From CAVZBW01 sp963778465 (lineage in GTDB: Bacteria > Actinomycetota > Acidimicrobiia > Acidimicrobiales > RAAP-2), in contig CAVZUK010000001.1 in the NCBI GenBank assembly GCA_963778465.1, positions 8,757 through 72,756 of the forward strand: a DNA stretch of 64,000 bases, written 5' to 3'. Under the pieces are notes generated by a model that saw nothing but the letters and a program-made list of their open reading frames with translations, did no database searches and had not been told where the DNA came from. Made by a program: the position numbers and the translations under genes. The stretch's first letter is position 1, and every line of letters begins with the position of its first letter. Shown piece after piece: positions 52,455 to 62,053 of the stretch.

Positions 52455-53543
52455 CTAAGAGGACGATCCGAGCAGTCGCACTTTCTGGCCGGGATGAAGC
52501 GCCTGGATTCCTGCCGTCACGACAATATCGCCGGTGTCGAGGCCATCGGCAATTACGACCGTGCCCGGGTCGTGGCGCAGCAATTCCACGTTACGCAGAG
52601 ACACCGTTAGGGCTTTCGGGTCGACGATCCAGACAGCGGGTTGCCGATTGAGTTCGGTCAGGGCTGTGGCGGGGATGGCGATGACCGGTTCGGATGGCAG
52701 ATTGACGGTTCCGGTAACGGTTGCGCCGAGCCGCATCGCCTCCGGCGGCTCGTTCAATCCAACTTTGACCTCGAAGGTCCGGGTGACAGGGTCGGCCCGC
52801 GCCCCGACTTCCCGCACTCGCCCGGTCGCCGTCACGCTGGGATCGTCGGTCAGACGCACCGTGATCGGGGCGTCGCTTGGCGCTGACCTGAGTAATTGGG
52901 CCGGCACGTCGAAAACGGCATCGCGCCCGCCCTGACGGGCGAGTCGAACGATCATCTGTCCGGCCTGCACGACCTCGCCCGGTTCGGCGCCTCGGGCAGT
53001 GACCGTCCCGGTCGCATCCGCCGTCAAGGTGGTCCAGCCGACGCGGTCGCGCGCGATCTGCAACTGAGCTTGCGCGTTGTCGACCTGGGACTGCGCGCTT
53101 TGCAATGCGTTCTGGGCCTGATCGAAGCGGGCTCGAGGTGTATGTCCGTTAGCCAGCAACTGTCGCTGCCGTTCGAAGGTGCCGCGCGCGTAGGTCAATT
53201 GTCCTTGTGCGGCCGCAAGGGCGGATTCCGCCGAGCGCAGTTCGTTGAGCTCATTCTCAGGGTCGAGCTTGGCGAGCACTTGTCCCGCCTTGACCCGCTC
53301 GCCGATATTGACCGGTCTCTCGATAAGCCGCCCGGCGATACGAAAGGCGAGCGCCGGCTCGTCTTCGGCCTGGACGTGCCCGGTTAGCACCACGGTTTCG
53401 CTGGCCTCGCCCCGGCTGGCGGTGACCGTCCGCACAGGGCGCACCTCGGGCGCCTGGGCTTTGGTGTCCGGCTTGCACGACGCCAGCGCGAGCGCGACGG
53501 CCGGCAAAATCCACCAAAACCAAAGGGAACTGCGATTTCTCAC
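52455..53543 (-). CDS. RND efflux periplasmic adaptor (HlyD/MFP family)
   Basis: A 362-residue lipoprotein-like adaptor that links an inner-membrane RND pump to an outer-membrane channel. The N-terminus WFWWILPAVALALASCKPD has a signal peptide with a lipobox Cys. A barrel-sandwich half (VILTGHVQAEDEPALAFRIAGRLIERPVNIGERVKAGQVLAKLDP in the family style) follows, then a long coiled coil (about residues 100-165), then the second sandwich half and a beta-barrel. The pump gene that should follow is cut after seven codons at the junction, and no channel gene is present. Confidence 0.92.
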   Translation of the reverse strand: MRNRSSLWFWWILPAVALALASCKPDTKAQAPEVRPVRTVTASRGEASETVVLTGHVQAEDEPALAFRIAGRLIERPVNIGERVKAGQVLAKLDPENELNELRSAESALAAAQGQLTYARGTFERQRQLLANGHTPRARFDQAQNALQSAQSQVDNAQAQLQIARDRVGWTTLTADATGTVTARGAEPGEVVQAGQMIVRLARQGGRDAVFDVPAQLLRSAPSDAPITVRLTDDPSVTATGRVREVGARADPVTRTFEVKVGLNEPPEAMRLGATVTGTVNLPSEPVIAIPATALTELNRQPAVWIVDPKALTVSLRNVELLRHDPGTVVIADGLDTGDIVVTAGIQALHPGQKVRLLGSSS

Positions 53544-53661
53544 CGGAACCCACCCCCGGCGAATTTCTTAACCCGAGGCTCTGCAGGTCGCAAGCGACAC
53601 GGGACACAATCGCGACCCCGCAAACGGGACGGCCGTCGATTCCCAGAGACAGGGGCACTCG

Positions 53662-54502
53662 CTACGAGCGGCTGGGTGTGACCGGCATCGTTGCGATACT
53701 GGTCCAGGCGACGGGGGCGCCGGCCTTCTCTGCCGCTTGTTCAGGGGCTAGCGCCGGTGTCCCAGTGGATGGCGAGAAAGCGCCGGCCCGAGACATTGCC
53801 GGCCGCATCGGAGACGAGCCAGACAAGCGGCGGCGCCATGATCTCAGGCTGGATCAGCTTGTCCCGGTCGAAGCCGGCCACGTCGGAAATCATCGGCGTG
53901 TTTGTGACGCCGCCGGGAACTAGGACATTGACCGTGACCCCGGTGCCGCCTAGGTCTTTCGCCATGATCGCGCTGAGCGCCTCGAGCGCCGCCTTTGAGG
54001 GGCCGTAGGTCGGGGAGCCAGCGTTCAACATCGTTCCGAGGCTGGTCGTGACGTTGACGATCCGGCCCCACCCCTGGCGCATCATCTCGGGCACGACGGC
54101 GTTGGCGAGCGCCAACGGGGCCGTCGTATGGACCGCGACAAATCGGCGCCACTGATCGGGTGTGATTTCCCAGAATTTCAGGGGACGCTGCCAACTATCC
54201 GGCCGGATTGAACCGGGCCCGATCCCGGCATTGTTGACCAGTATATCGATGCGGCCAAACCGGGCGCGAGTGGCCCGGACGATCTCATCCGTCGCGGCAT
54301 CGCTGGTTAGATCCGTTTGGATGGTGAGGAGGTCGTCCGCCTTTCCCAGCTCACCCGCGCTGGCGGCGAGCGCTCCCAAAGACTCTCGATCGCGATCGAC
54401 GCCAGCGACCCGGATACCTGCCGCGAGCAGGCCTCGTGTCATCGCCCTGCCTATGCCACCCGCGGCGCCAGTCACGATCGCTACTCTTTGGTTTTCGGCC
54501 AT
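53662..54502 (-). pseudogene. Short-chain dehydrogenase/reductase, frameshift near the C-terminus
   Basis: A classical SDR (TGAAGGIGRAM, NNAG, VTTSLG, YGPSK) from ATG 54502. The frame stops early at 53741 after HWDTGASP. In the next frame the sequence continues LAPEQAAEKAGAPVAWTSIATMPVTPSRS to 53662, which is the normal family end. One extra base near 53,751-53,755 explains the break; without it the protein has 279 residues. NAD-type acidic residue in GVDRD. Confidence 0.82.
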
Positions 54503-54540
54503 TGTGCGCTTCCTCCCGCTCTGTCGGCCTTCACCCTAGC

Positions 54541-55761
54541 TCAGGGCGTGCTCCCGCGTATCGAAGCGGAATGTCCCGGTAGTGCAAGGCTGGCCACCTT
54601 GGTCAGCGTGTCGCCGTCGAGCCGCAGGACGTCGATGTCGCCGTCGACGAAGTTTCCTACGTAAAGGTAATGCCCATCGGGACTAAACGCGATCCCTTCG
54701 GCGAGGCCGCCCACGTTGGCTTGGGCCACCTTATGGACCGTCTTTCCATCGATTTTGAGTAGCGCCACATAGGATTTCTCGTGATGGTAAAAGGCCGATT
54801 TGGGCGTGCCGCCGGTGCCGTTCAGCAGTAGCGAGGCGGCATAGCCCCCGGCCGGGCTCACGGCTAGTCCCTCGGGGCCATCGCCCACGACCACCTGATC
54901 GACGACCCGGGGCGGGCTCGCCTCGAGATCGATAATTCCGACGGTGTCGACCTGACCATCCTGACCGCCCCCGATATTGCCGACGATCCCGAGCTTGCCG
55001 TCCGGCGTCACTTGGACGTTGAGGGGGATCAGCCCGCTCGCCATATCGTAGTTCTTCCCATTGACCTTGGCGTAACTCACCTTCTGGTCGTCAATGTCGA
55101 GCAGCGCCACCCGGTTGGCGCCGGGCTTGGTGACAAGGGCATGCTTGCCGTCAGGTGTGATCGCGACGGCCGAGGGTAATGCCGGCGGCGCTTTTTGCGC
55201 TCCCGAGGTCGGAGCGGGGCTGGCGACCGACACCGTGTCGACGAATTTGACGGTCTTGCCGTCGATCGACAGCACGCTGACCGTGTCATCGGCGCGGTTA
55301 GCGACCAGCGCCAGCGTTCCGGCGCGGTTGATGGCCATTCCCGAAGGCTGTTTGCCGGCCTCGACCGTGCCGATCTGAGCGGGCGGCGACACGGTCAGAT
55401 CAATGACATAGATTTTGTTGTCGGGCACTCCTTTCCAGGCTTCACCGTCTTTGACCCAGTCGAGCGAATTCGCGACCAAGGCTAAATGCTCGTCGGGCGT
55501 GATTGCCAAATTTACCGGCGGCCCGGTGATCGTGTTCATCAGCGGCAGGTTGGCGACGATCCGTGGCTTGGTGGGCTCACGGATATCGATGACCGATACC
55601 GTGTCCTTGCCTGGCGGATGGGTAACCGTCTTGCCGCCCGCGTCGAACGAGACTTTCTCGTCATTGCCGGTGATCAGGAGCTGCGCCCTGGCGCTGCCGG
55701 CTGGTGCAAGCAGGGCGCCGACCGCCGTGCTCAGCACCAGGAGCCGCAAGAAAGCCTTCAT
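54541..55761 (-). CDS. YncE-like beta-propeller periplasmic protein
   Basis: A 406-residue secreted protein. MKAFLRLLVLSTAVGALLAPAGSARA is a signal peptide cut after A-R-A. The rest is a seven-bladed propeller of 40-50 residue repeats, each with a VxxxxP-G-K or P-D-G-K turn (LAITPDEHLALVANS, VAITPDGKHALVTK, VQVTPDGKLGIVGN, IAFSPDGHYLYVGN). The family has no fixed reaction; members bind metals, DNA or ligands in the periplasm. ATG at 55761 follows GGGAGGGG. Confidence 0.85.
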   Translation of the reverse strand: MKAFLRLLVLSTAVGALLAPAGSARAQLLITGNDEKVSFDAGGKTVTHPPGKDTVSVIDIREPTKPRIVANLPLMNTITGPPVNLAITPDEHLALVANSLDWVKDGEAWKGVPDNKIYVIDLTVSPPAQIGTVEAGKQPSGMAINRAGTLALVANRADDTVSVLSIDGKTVKFVDTVSVASPAPTSGAQKAPPALPSAVAITPDGKHALVTKPGANRVALLDIDDQKVSYAKVNGKNYDMASGLIPLNVQVTPDGKLGIVGNIGGGQDGQVDTVGIIDLEASPPRVVDQVVVGDGPEGLAVSPAGGYAASLLLNGTGGTPKSAFYHHEKSYVALLKIDGKTVHKVAQANVGGLAEGIAFSPDGHYLYVGNFVDGDIDVLRLDGDTLTKVASLALPGHSASIRGSTP

Positions 55762-56052
55762 GGTCCCCTCCCGTTTGGTCTCATTGCTAGGGCCACTCTG
55801 CCACAAAACAGACGATGCAGCAGCACGACACCTCTCAGCGGTCATAAGCGGTCATGTGTTCGGCCTCGAAAGGTGCGGTACGCATGACCGCGGGCCATGA
55901 TGAATTCCGCGGATAGGGTCCCAATCACTTCGGCGCACCCTTTGTGCTTGTCCGTTTCGGGTCTTCCCCATCCCGGCTTGACCGGATTGCCATCACCTCA
56001 CACTTCACCCTCGCACGTGGGGTCTCCTCCTGGCCGAGCCTTTGGTGTGGGG
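55762..56052. other. Non-coding region holding the 3' flank of an IS110 element
   Basis: About 290 bases between the propeller gene start and the transposase stop. The part next to the propeller gene should hold its promoter. The part from about 55,930 to 56,052 belongs, by position, to the 3' non-coding end of the IS1111-type element, where this subgroup carries its bridge RNA. No protein is recognisable. The exact element end cannot be set by eye. Confidence 0.4.
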
Positions 56053-57130
56053 TCAGGTCGGCTTGGGAATGGAATACGTAGTTCTGTAGACCTCTCCCCT
56101 GGTGAGCACCGACCAGACGATGCGGGCCATCTTGTTGGCCAGTGCGACCGATGCCAGACGAGCGGATTTGCGTCCAAGCATCTTCTTCAACCAGTCCGCC
56201 TCGCCTCGCGCCTTGCCACGGGCATAGCGGATGACACTGGTAGCACCAACGACCCGCAGACGGCGGATATAGGTGTTGCCGGCCTTGGTGATGCTGCCCA
56301 ATCGGTCCTTGCCACCGCTCGAATTTTGCCGTGGCACCAGCCCCAGCCATGCCGCTAATTGGCGGCCGTTCCTGAAAGCAGACGGATCGGGGACCGAGGC
56401 CGCAATCGCTGAGGCGGTAATCGGGCCGATGCCGGGGATGGTGGCGAGGTTGCGGCTGGCCTCATCGGTCCTATGGCAGGCCAGGATCCGCCGTTCCAGC
56501 GCGTCGACACGTTTGTCGCATTCGTCGATTTGGTCAGCGATCTGCCAAAGAGCGACGCGGGCCAACTCCGGCACCTCGGCGTTGTCGAGACCAGTAATGA
56601 GATCCTTGACCTTGCGGCGCCCTTGCGCAGCGACGATGCCGAATTCGGCGAGATGGGCACGCATAGCGTTGACCAGCATGGTGCGCTGGCGCACCAGCAG
56701 ATCGCGTGTCCGGTGCAGCATCAGGACGCTTTGCTGCTCTTCGTTCTTGATCGGGACGAACACCATATGGGGCCCCATCAATGCCTCGGCGATCGCGGCA
56801 GCGTCGTTGGCGTCGTTCTTCTTGTCGCGTTGGACGTACGGTTTGACCTTGGCTGGCGCGATCAGCCGCACCTCAGCCCCAGCGCCGAGATCCGTCGAGC
56901 CCAGTGGTGGGCGGAGGCACACGCCTCCATGCCGACAACACAGGGAGGCAGCGTTTTGAAAAATGCTTCCACGCCAGCACGGCGCAGCTGCCGGCGCAGC
57001 ATCGCCCGCCCGGGCTCGTCGACCGCATGGATCTGAAATACGTGCTTACGAGATCAAGACCAACGATAACAAGCGCCATCTCGACGGCCCTCCGGAATGT
57101 GGCGTTACAACTGAGAGCGCCCTAGGGCAT
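55930..57130 (-). mobile_element. IS110 family (IS1111 subgroup) insertion sequence
   Basis: The element contains one transposase gene with flanking non-coding DNA and no obvious terminal inverted repeats, as usual for IS110. Its boundaries are estimates: on the right side the HpaB-like fragment begins at about 57,134, and the left side is set by where transposase-linked DNA seems to end. It interrupts or borders the HpaB remnant. Confidence 0.65.
56053..57079 (-). pseudogene. IS110/IS1111 DEDD transposase, two frameshifts near the start
   Basis: The body reads RLIAPAKVKPYVQRDKKNDANDAAAIAEAL (RuvC-like catalytic Asp), RTRDLLVRQRTMLVNAMRAHLAEFGIVAAQG, IPGIGPITASAIAA and LGLVPRQNSSGGKDRLG with the serine of the second domain. 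The first 60 residues need two single-base corrections: one missing base near 57,049 (DLGKH instead of DLVST) and one near 56,878 (LGAEV). Corrected, the protein has 342 residues, starts MALVIVGLDLGKHVF and regains the catalytic Asp and Glu (GMEAC). As written it is inactive. Confidence 0.85.
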
Positions 57131-57133
57131 TCG

Positions 57134-57780
57134 ATGCCGGTGGGCGGTCGTCCACACCATCACTTCCAGCGCACCCAGCCGATTTCGCAGGTGATGCACC
57201 AAACCTCGAGCAAGAACCTGGCGAAGGCGGAGTTCATGATGGCGCTGGGATTCGCGATCGCACGCTCGACCGATATCGATACGCATCTGCACGTCCAGGG
57301 TATGCTGGCCGAGCTGATACAGCACGCTGAGTTCGTCCGCTCCTGCATCCGTGCCAGCGAGGCCGACGCCGCGATCAGCCCAGCGTCCGGGCTGATGACC
57401 CCGGCCGAGATGCCACTGTGGACTATGCGGATGATGTTTCCGAAGATGTTTGTGCGTGCCTGCGAAATCATCCAGCTGATGGGCGCCGATAGGCTGGTCG
57501 CGGTGCCGTCCTATGCCGAGCTCAGGGGCCCTGCTGTGGCTGATGTCGAGAAATACGCGCAGGCCGCCAACGCCGATGCGCCGACCCGGATCAAGCTGTT
57601 CCGCCTCGCTTTCGACGCCGCGGTGTCGTCCTTCTCCGGCCGGCAGCAATTATACGAGCGCTATTACTCGGGCGACCCGGTCCGCCTCGCCGGCGCGCTC
57701 TACGCGCTCTACGACAAGGACCCATATGTCGCGCGGATTCACGGGATGCTGGACGCCTTGAGGCTAAGCAAACGAGGGTA
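57134..57780 (+). pseudogene. HpaB-like flavin monooxygenase, C-terminal fragment
   Basis: About 210 residues (HHHFQRTQPISQVMHQTSSKNLAKAEFMMALGFAIA ... MRMMFPKMFVRACEIIQLMGADRLVAVPSYAEL ... LYALYDKDPYVARIHGMLDALRLSK) match the C-terminal helical domain of 4-hydroxyphenylacetate 3-monooxygenase-type enzymes. The N-terminal flavin domain is absent; the IS110 element sits where it should be, and no N-terminal part is found on its other side. After about 57,775 the frame continues to 57937 without family content, so the 3' end is also uncertain. Confidence 0.75.
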
Positions 57781-57835
57781 TGACCTCGGGGGCGAACCGG
57801 GAGCCGATGTTGGCCTCGGAGAAAGGAGCAGGCCG

Positions 57836-58526
57836 ATGAGAGCAACCTTCCTGGGATGGCTCGTTCAGCGACAGTTGCGGCGTTGCGGCCCTGACTTTGA
57901 TCGTGATCCTGGCTCCGATCAGCCCTTTCGCAGATGAGTCACCGGCCCTGGGCCAAGAGCAAAAGCAAGCCAAGTCGGACCGCTGTAAATTCATGATGGA
58001 TAAGGTCAATAGCATCATCTTGAGCTTGAACGCCAAGGGCGAAATCACCTTTCTAAACCACTACGGTCAACAATTCTTTGGTTACCCCGATAAGGAGATT
58101 CTGGGCAAACCTATGTTGGGAATACTGACACCCTCGGCCGGATTCAAGGGCCGAGATCTGGTGGCTTTTTTGACAGGCCTCGTTCGTGAACCGAATCGCT
58201 ATGCCTACAGTGTCAATGTAAATATGTTGCGCAACGGCGAGCGGGTTTGGATATTTTGGGCCAACAAGGGTATTTATGACGACCAAGGGCAGGTGCTGGA
58301 AGTTCTGAGGGTGGGCGTGGATATTACAGGGAGAGAACGCCGTCTCGAGGCTGCGACCCAGGAACTTAGGAATATCGGCAATATGTTGCAGGGCCGGGCT
58401 TGGGTCCAGCGCCGGAAACTTGAAGACATCACCGGCCGTATCGAGGAGATCAGCCAGGAGCTGGAACGGCCCTTGGAGCAAACCAAACCAGGTGTCCTGG
58501 AGAGCGTGGCGCCCCCTAACCATTAA
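57836..58526 (+). pseudogene. PAS domain signalling protein, frameshift in signal anchor
   Basis: ATG 57836 follows AAAGGAG and encodes MRATFLGWLVQRQLR. Removing one C near 57,881 joins it to VAALTLIVILAPISPFADE, a complete signal anchor, and to the rest of the protein, 229 residues in all. Residues about 60-165 are a PAS domain (NSIILSLNAKGEITFLNHYGQQFFGYPDKEILGKPM), and the last 50 residues form a coiled coil (RRLEAATQELRNIGNMLQG...). It has no output domain, so it could be the front part of a longer sensor or a stand-alone PAS protein. Confidence 0.72.
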
Positions 58527-58539
58527 CCGCTGGCGAGGC

Positions 58540-60300
58540 TTACCCCGATCGTAGAGTGGGCGGGAAACGGTCGTCGATGGCAGCGCGACGGGCCGCCGGA
58601 CGCCGCACGAGATAGTCTTCCACCCCGTCGTCTCCGGTCAGGAACAGCCGGTTCTCGCCGATCCGATCCAGCAGCCCACAGCGCCGGAACATTTGGCGGA
58701 CCGGGTCCTGCAGCTCGGCAAATAGGATTTCGGTCTTGGTTTTTTCGGCCTCGGCGACCAAACCCAACAAGGTATCCGTGGACGAAAGATCAATCCCGAA
58801 ATTCGCATGAAGGCTCAAGAGAATCGTCCAAAGCGGCACACGCCGAGAGAGCAGACCGCGTACCTCATTCCGGAATCGAAGGGTGTTGGCAAAGAACAAC
58901 GGCCCGTTCAGCCGCAGAATTCTAGGCCCTCTATGGGGCCGGGATCAGGGGAGCGCCCCATGCTGTCGTATGTGTGCTCCCGGCCGGCTACCGGGCGTAG
59001 GCGGGAGACGGAAAAGTGGCTGGCGCCCCAGATGAAGCGAAGCAGAGAGAGCACGATGGCGATCGCCAGCCCGGGGAGTATTCCGACAGTAACAACGCTG
59101 ACCTACGCCAACATGGCTTGCCCGAACTCGCCTGGATGAAACTGATAAAAGCGCTTCAATTCTCCGACGTTCATCATCTGTGCCACCGCATGGACGACGA
59201 TCGCGCCGAGCCAGCCTGCGGCAGGTATGAACAGCGGCATCAGCGCAACCAGGGTGACCAGCACCATGCCTGCTGCCGCCAGCGACGACACCTGGCTCTT
59301 GGCGCCGGCCCGGTCGTTAACTGCCGTGGACGACATGCTGCAGCCGGCCGCCAGCCCGCCGAGGCAAGCCGCGGCGACGTTGGCAACGCCGAGGGCGATC
59401 AGCTCCTGGTTCGGGTCGATATCGTATCCGTATTCTCGGCCGAGGGTATGTCCGACCCCCAACGCCTCGGAGAGGACGAACAGGACGATCGCAAAGGCGC
59501 CCGGCAAGAGGTCGAGCACGTCGTCGAAATTTACGTTTGGTAGGTTCACCGCGGGCAATCCGGCCTGCATGACACCGACTCTCTGTACGCTGCGTTCAGA
59601 AAGTCCGAAGGGCGAAACTACCAGGATCCCGCCGGCCATGATCATTAACGGTGCAGGGGCGCGGGGGGGGTCCACGCCTCGAGGATGTACAACAAGGCCA
59701 AGGCGCCAGCGCCGACGGCAAAGGTCACCCAGTGGGTCCCACCTAAATGCCCGAGAAGATCCAGAGCCGGTGGATGGTCTCGCCATGGCCTCTGTGAAGG
59801 CCAAAGATTTTCGGGGCCTGGTTCACGGCGATATTGATCGCCAGCCGGAAAATGAACCCGGTCATCACCGAATGAGAAATGAATACAGTGACGAACCCCA
59901 GCCGCGCCAGTCCGCACAGCAGGAAGATGATCCCCACCACCAGGACCAGCAGAACGAGCAGTTGCGCGAGTTCCCTGGGACCGCTGACCAAAAATGGCGC
60001 GGCGACTGGGGCCATCATGATGGAGAGCCAGAGGTCGGGGCCGACACCGCCTGGCGCGTGGTGCCCAAAAAGGCATAAACCCGCAAGCGAGCCCAAAAGC
60101 GTGTAGAGTCCCGCCTGAAGCGGCCCACCGGCCATGACCGAGTAGGCAATTCCTTCAGGAACCAGAATCGCCCAGAGTGTTAGTCCGGCGACGACGTCGT
60201 CGCGGAGCCACCCGGGATCATAGGCGGGCAGCCATACCAGGATCGGCAAAAACCGGCTGAACGCGTTTGGTGTTAGTAGCGGTTTCCGAGCCATTCGCAT
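58540..60300 (-). pseudogene. SulP family anion transporter, multiply disrupted
   Basis: Read from right to left, it shows the whole layout of a SulP sulfate/bicarbonate-type permease. First come N-terminal helices (DDVVAGLTLWAILVPEGIAYSVMAG, 60,300-59,745), then the middle (LPGAFAIVLFVLSEALGVGHTLGREYGYDIDPNQELIALGVAN, 59,660-59,106). Last is a STAS domain (FFANTLRFRNEVRGLL to PVRQMFRRCGLLDRIGENRLF, 58,899-58,540). These lie in different frames, and an in-frame TAG (59,103-59,105) interrupts VGILPGLAIAIVLSLL. At least two frameshifts and one nonsense codon are needed to explain it. Confidence 0.85.
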
Positions 60301-60447
60301 CTAAGCCGACCGGCACCGAGCCATCTGGCGGGCCGAGGCGCTCGAATACCGCATTGTCGGCATCAGCGAAACATTACCCCTGCGCGGATAGCGGACTAAC
60401 CCCGTCCACTTTTTCGGGGGAACATCACCGTCGCGCGCTACCGCGGG

Positions 60448-61230
60448 CTAAGTCCGGCGCGACAGGAAGATTTGCTGTGATCCGTAGGACAACCAGATCC
60501 GTCAGGAGATAAGGAAATTGATCCCGAGCACGAGGTCTGCATCGCTTAGCTCCGCATTGGTCACGACGAACTCGGGGTGGTTGACGACCTCTCCCCCGAT
60601 TTCCAATTGAGCGAACCGATGAACATGGGAGCTTACCTGTTCACCAGCCACACCGAGCACTATTCCCGATCGATGATCGAACAGTGCTCCGATCTTGCGG
60701 CCGTCGAGTTGTACACCGGAAAGAACAGATGGTCGCTGCGCGACCGACCCGCGGCGATCGTGGCCCAGGACCCGGACCAAGCCGGCGCCGCACTTGGAGA
60801 GGATTGTCTTTTGTAAAGCACCAGGCGGTGATGCGGCAGGTCGAGATCGGCGTCGAAGTTGCTCAGCACGTCCGCACCGAGCACACCGTCGAGCGGTCCG
60901 AGGAAAATGCTCGGCGTATTGATCGAAGAGACGAGAATCCGTCGCCATGGTATTGCCGGGCCGCCCACGCTGAAGCTGCGCAGTTCGACCTCAAGGTGCC
61001 GACGCCAAACCCGCCCATCGGCCTTTGGAATTCGATGCGAGAGGGCTGCACGCCGATCCGCTGGGCCGCAGCGGGCGTCAGGATAGTTGAAGCAGCGCCG
61101 GTATCGAGGAAGAGGGTTACCGGCTTTCCATTGGCGAGCAAGATCACGATCGGTGTATTTTGGACTGTCGCCACCGTAGTTTCCCCGATCCGGCTCGTGC
61201 TGCAGCGAGCGTCCGCCGCATGAAACTGCG
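60448..61230 (-). pseudogene. Retropepsin-like aspartic protease, disrupted
   Basis: A periplasmic-type aspartyl protease with two related halves. The first carries TLFLDTGAASTILTPAAAQRIG (catalytic D-T-G-A). The second reads VQLDGRKIGALFDHRSGIVLG, where a D-T-G should stand. The parts lie in three frames: LEVELRSFSVGGPAIPWRR and LPHHRLVLYKRQ are joined to the first by one shift and to the second half by another. After ADLVLGINFLIS an in-frame TGA (60,502-60,504) is followed by the usual end RIWLSYGSQQIFLSRRT, to TAG at 60448. The N-terminus is cut by the phosphoesterase remnant. Confidence 0.75.
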
Positions 61231-61283
61231 GGATGAGCGGCCTCGGATGAGCTCTTCGGGTCGAGCATCGCGATTTTGAGGCG

Positions 61284-62050
61284 CTGAACATGACGCCCGA
61301 GAGCCGCTGCGCGAGGCTTTTCGGGGTGCCCGCTACCTGCCGGCCGATGACTACCTGCACCACGCCATCGAAGATTACCCGTTACGGCTTGTCACGCCCG
61401 ACACGCTCGTCCCCGGCAAGCATGTTGGGACGCTGTACGCCAAGCGGCTAGGCTGGCTCGACGCGGCCCTCGCTGCACAGCCCGATCGGCCGACCGTCCT
61501 GATGCATCATCCGCCATTCGCGACGGGCATTACCTGCATGGTCAAGGTGTTTCAGGCTGCCGGCAAGATGAAAGCCAACCCCGCCTGCAAGAACCCCTGC
61601 CTTGACGCCGGCACGCTGATCACCGAAGCCGATTTGCAGGCCGGGCTGAAGATGTACAACGTGACCCTGCGCGAGGCCGATGCGGTGTTCATCAACACCG
61701 GCTGGGGCGATCTGTTCGCGCAGTGGCCGGCCCAGAACGCGACCTACAACAAAGGCGAGCCCGGCCTCAGCACGGCGGCCGCGGCGTGGCTTGCATCGCA
61801 AAAAGTCGTTACCGTAGGCGCCGACAACTGGGCGGTCGAGGTAATCCCGGGCGAGAACGCGGACATCGCATTTCCGGTACACAAATTGTTGCTAGCCGAT
61901 AACGGCATCCACATCATTGAGAACGTGCGCACCGACCTGATCGCCGCCGCCGCTGCACAATCGGGCCGGGCCACTTTTTTTCTGAATATGACGGTGCCGA
62001 AGGCGGTCGGGCTGACCGGCACTTTTGTCAACATCGAAGCGATTCAGTAG
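61284..62050 (+). pseudogene. In-frame fusion of a phosphoesterase fragment and a cyclase-family fragment
   Basis: Positions 61,284-61,531 encode HDAREPLREAF ... LRLVTPDTLVPGKH ... LGWLDAALAAQPDRPTVLMHHPPFATGI, part of a calcineurin-like (cAMP phosphodiesterase-type) metallophosphoesterase that lacks both ends. Without a frame change the sequence then becomes a C-terminal piece of a kynurenine formamidase-like cyclase-family hydrolase (ACKNPCLDAGTLITEADLQAGL ... VFINTGWGDLF ... GADNWAVEVIPG) to the stop at 62050. Both ancestors are normally full separate genes. A deletion or an assembly join at about 61,531 would explain it. Confidence 0.72.
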
Positions 62051-62053
62051 TGC

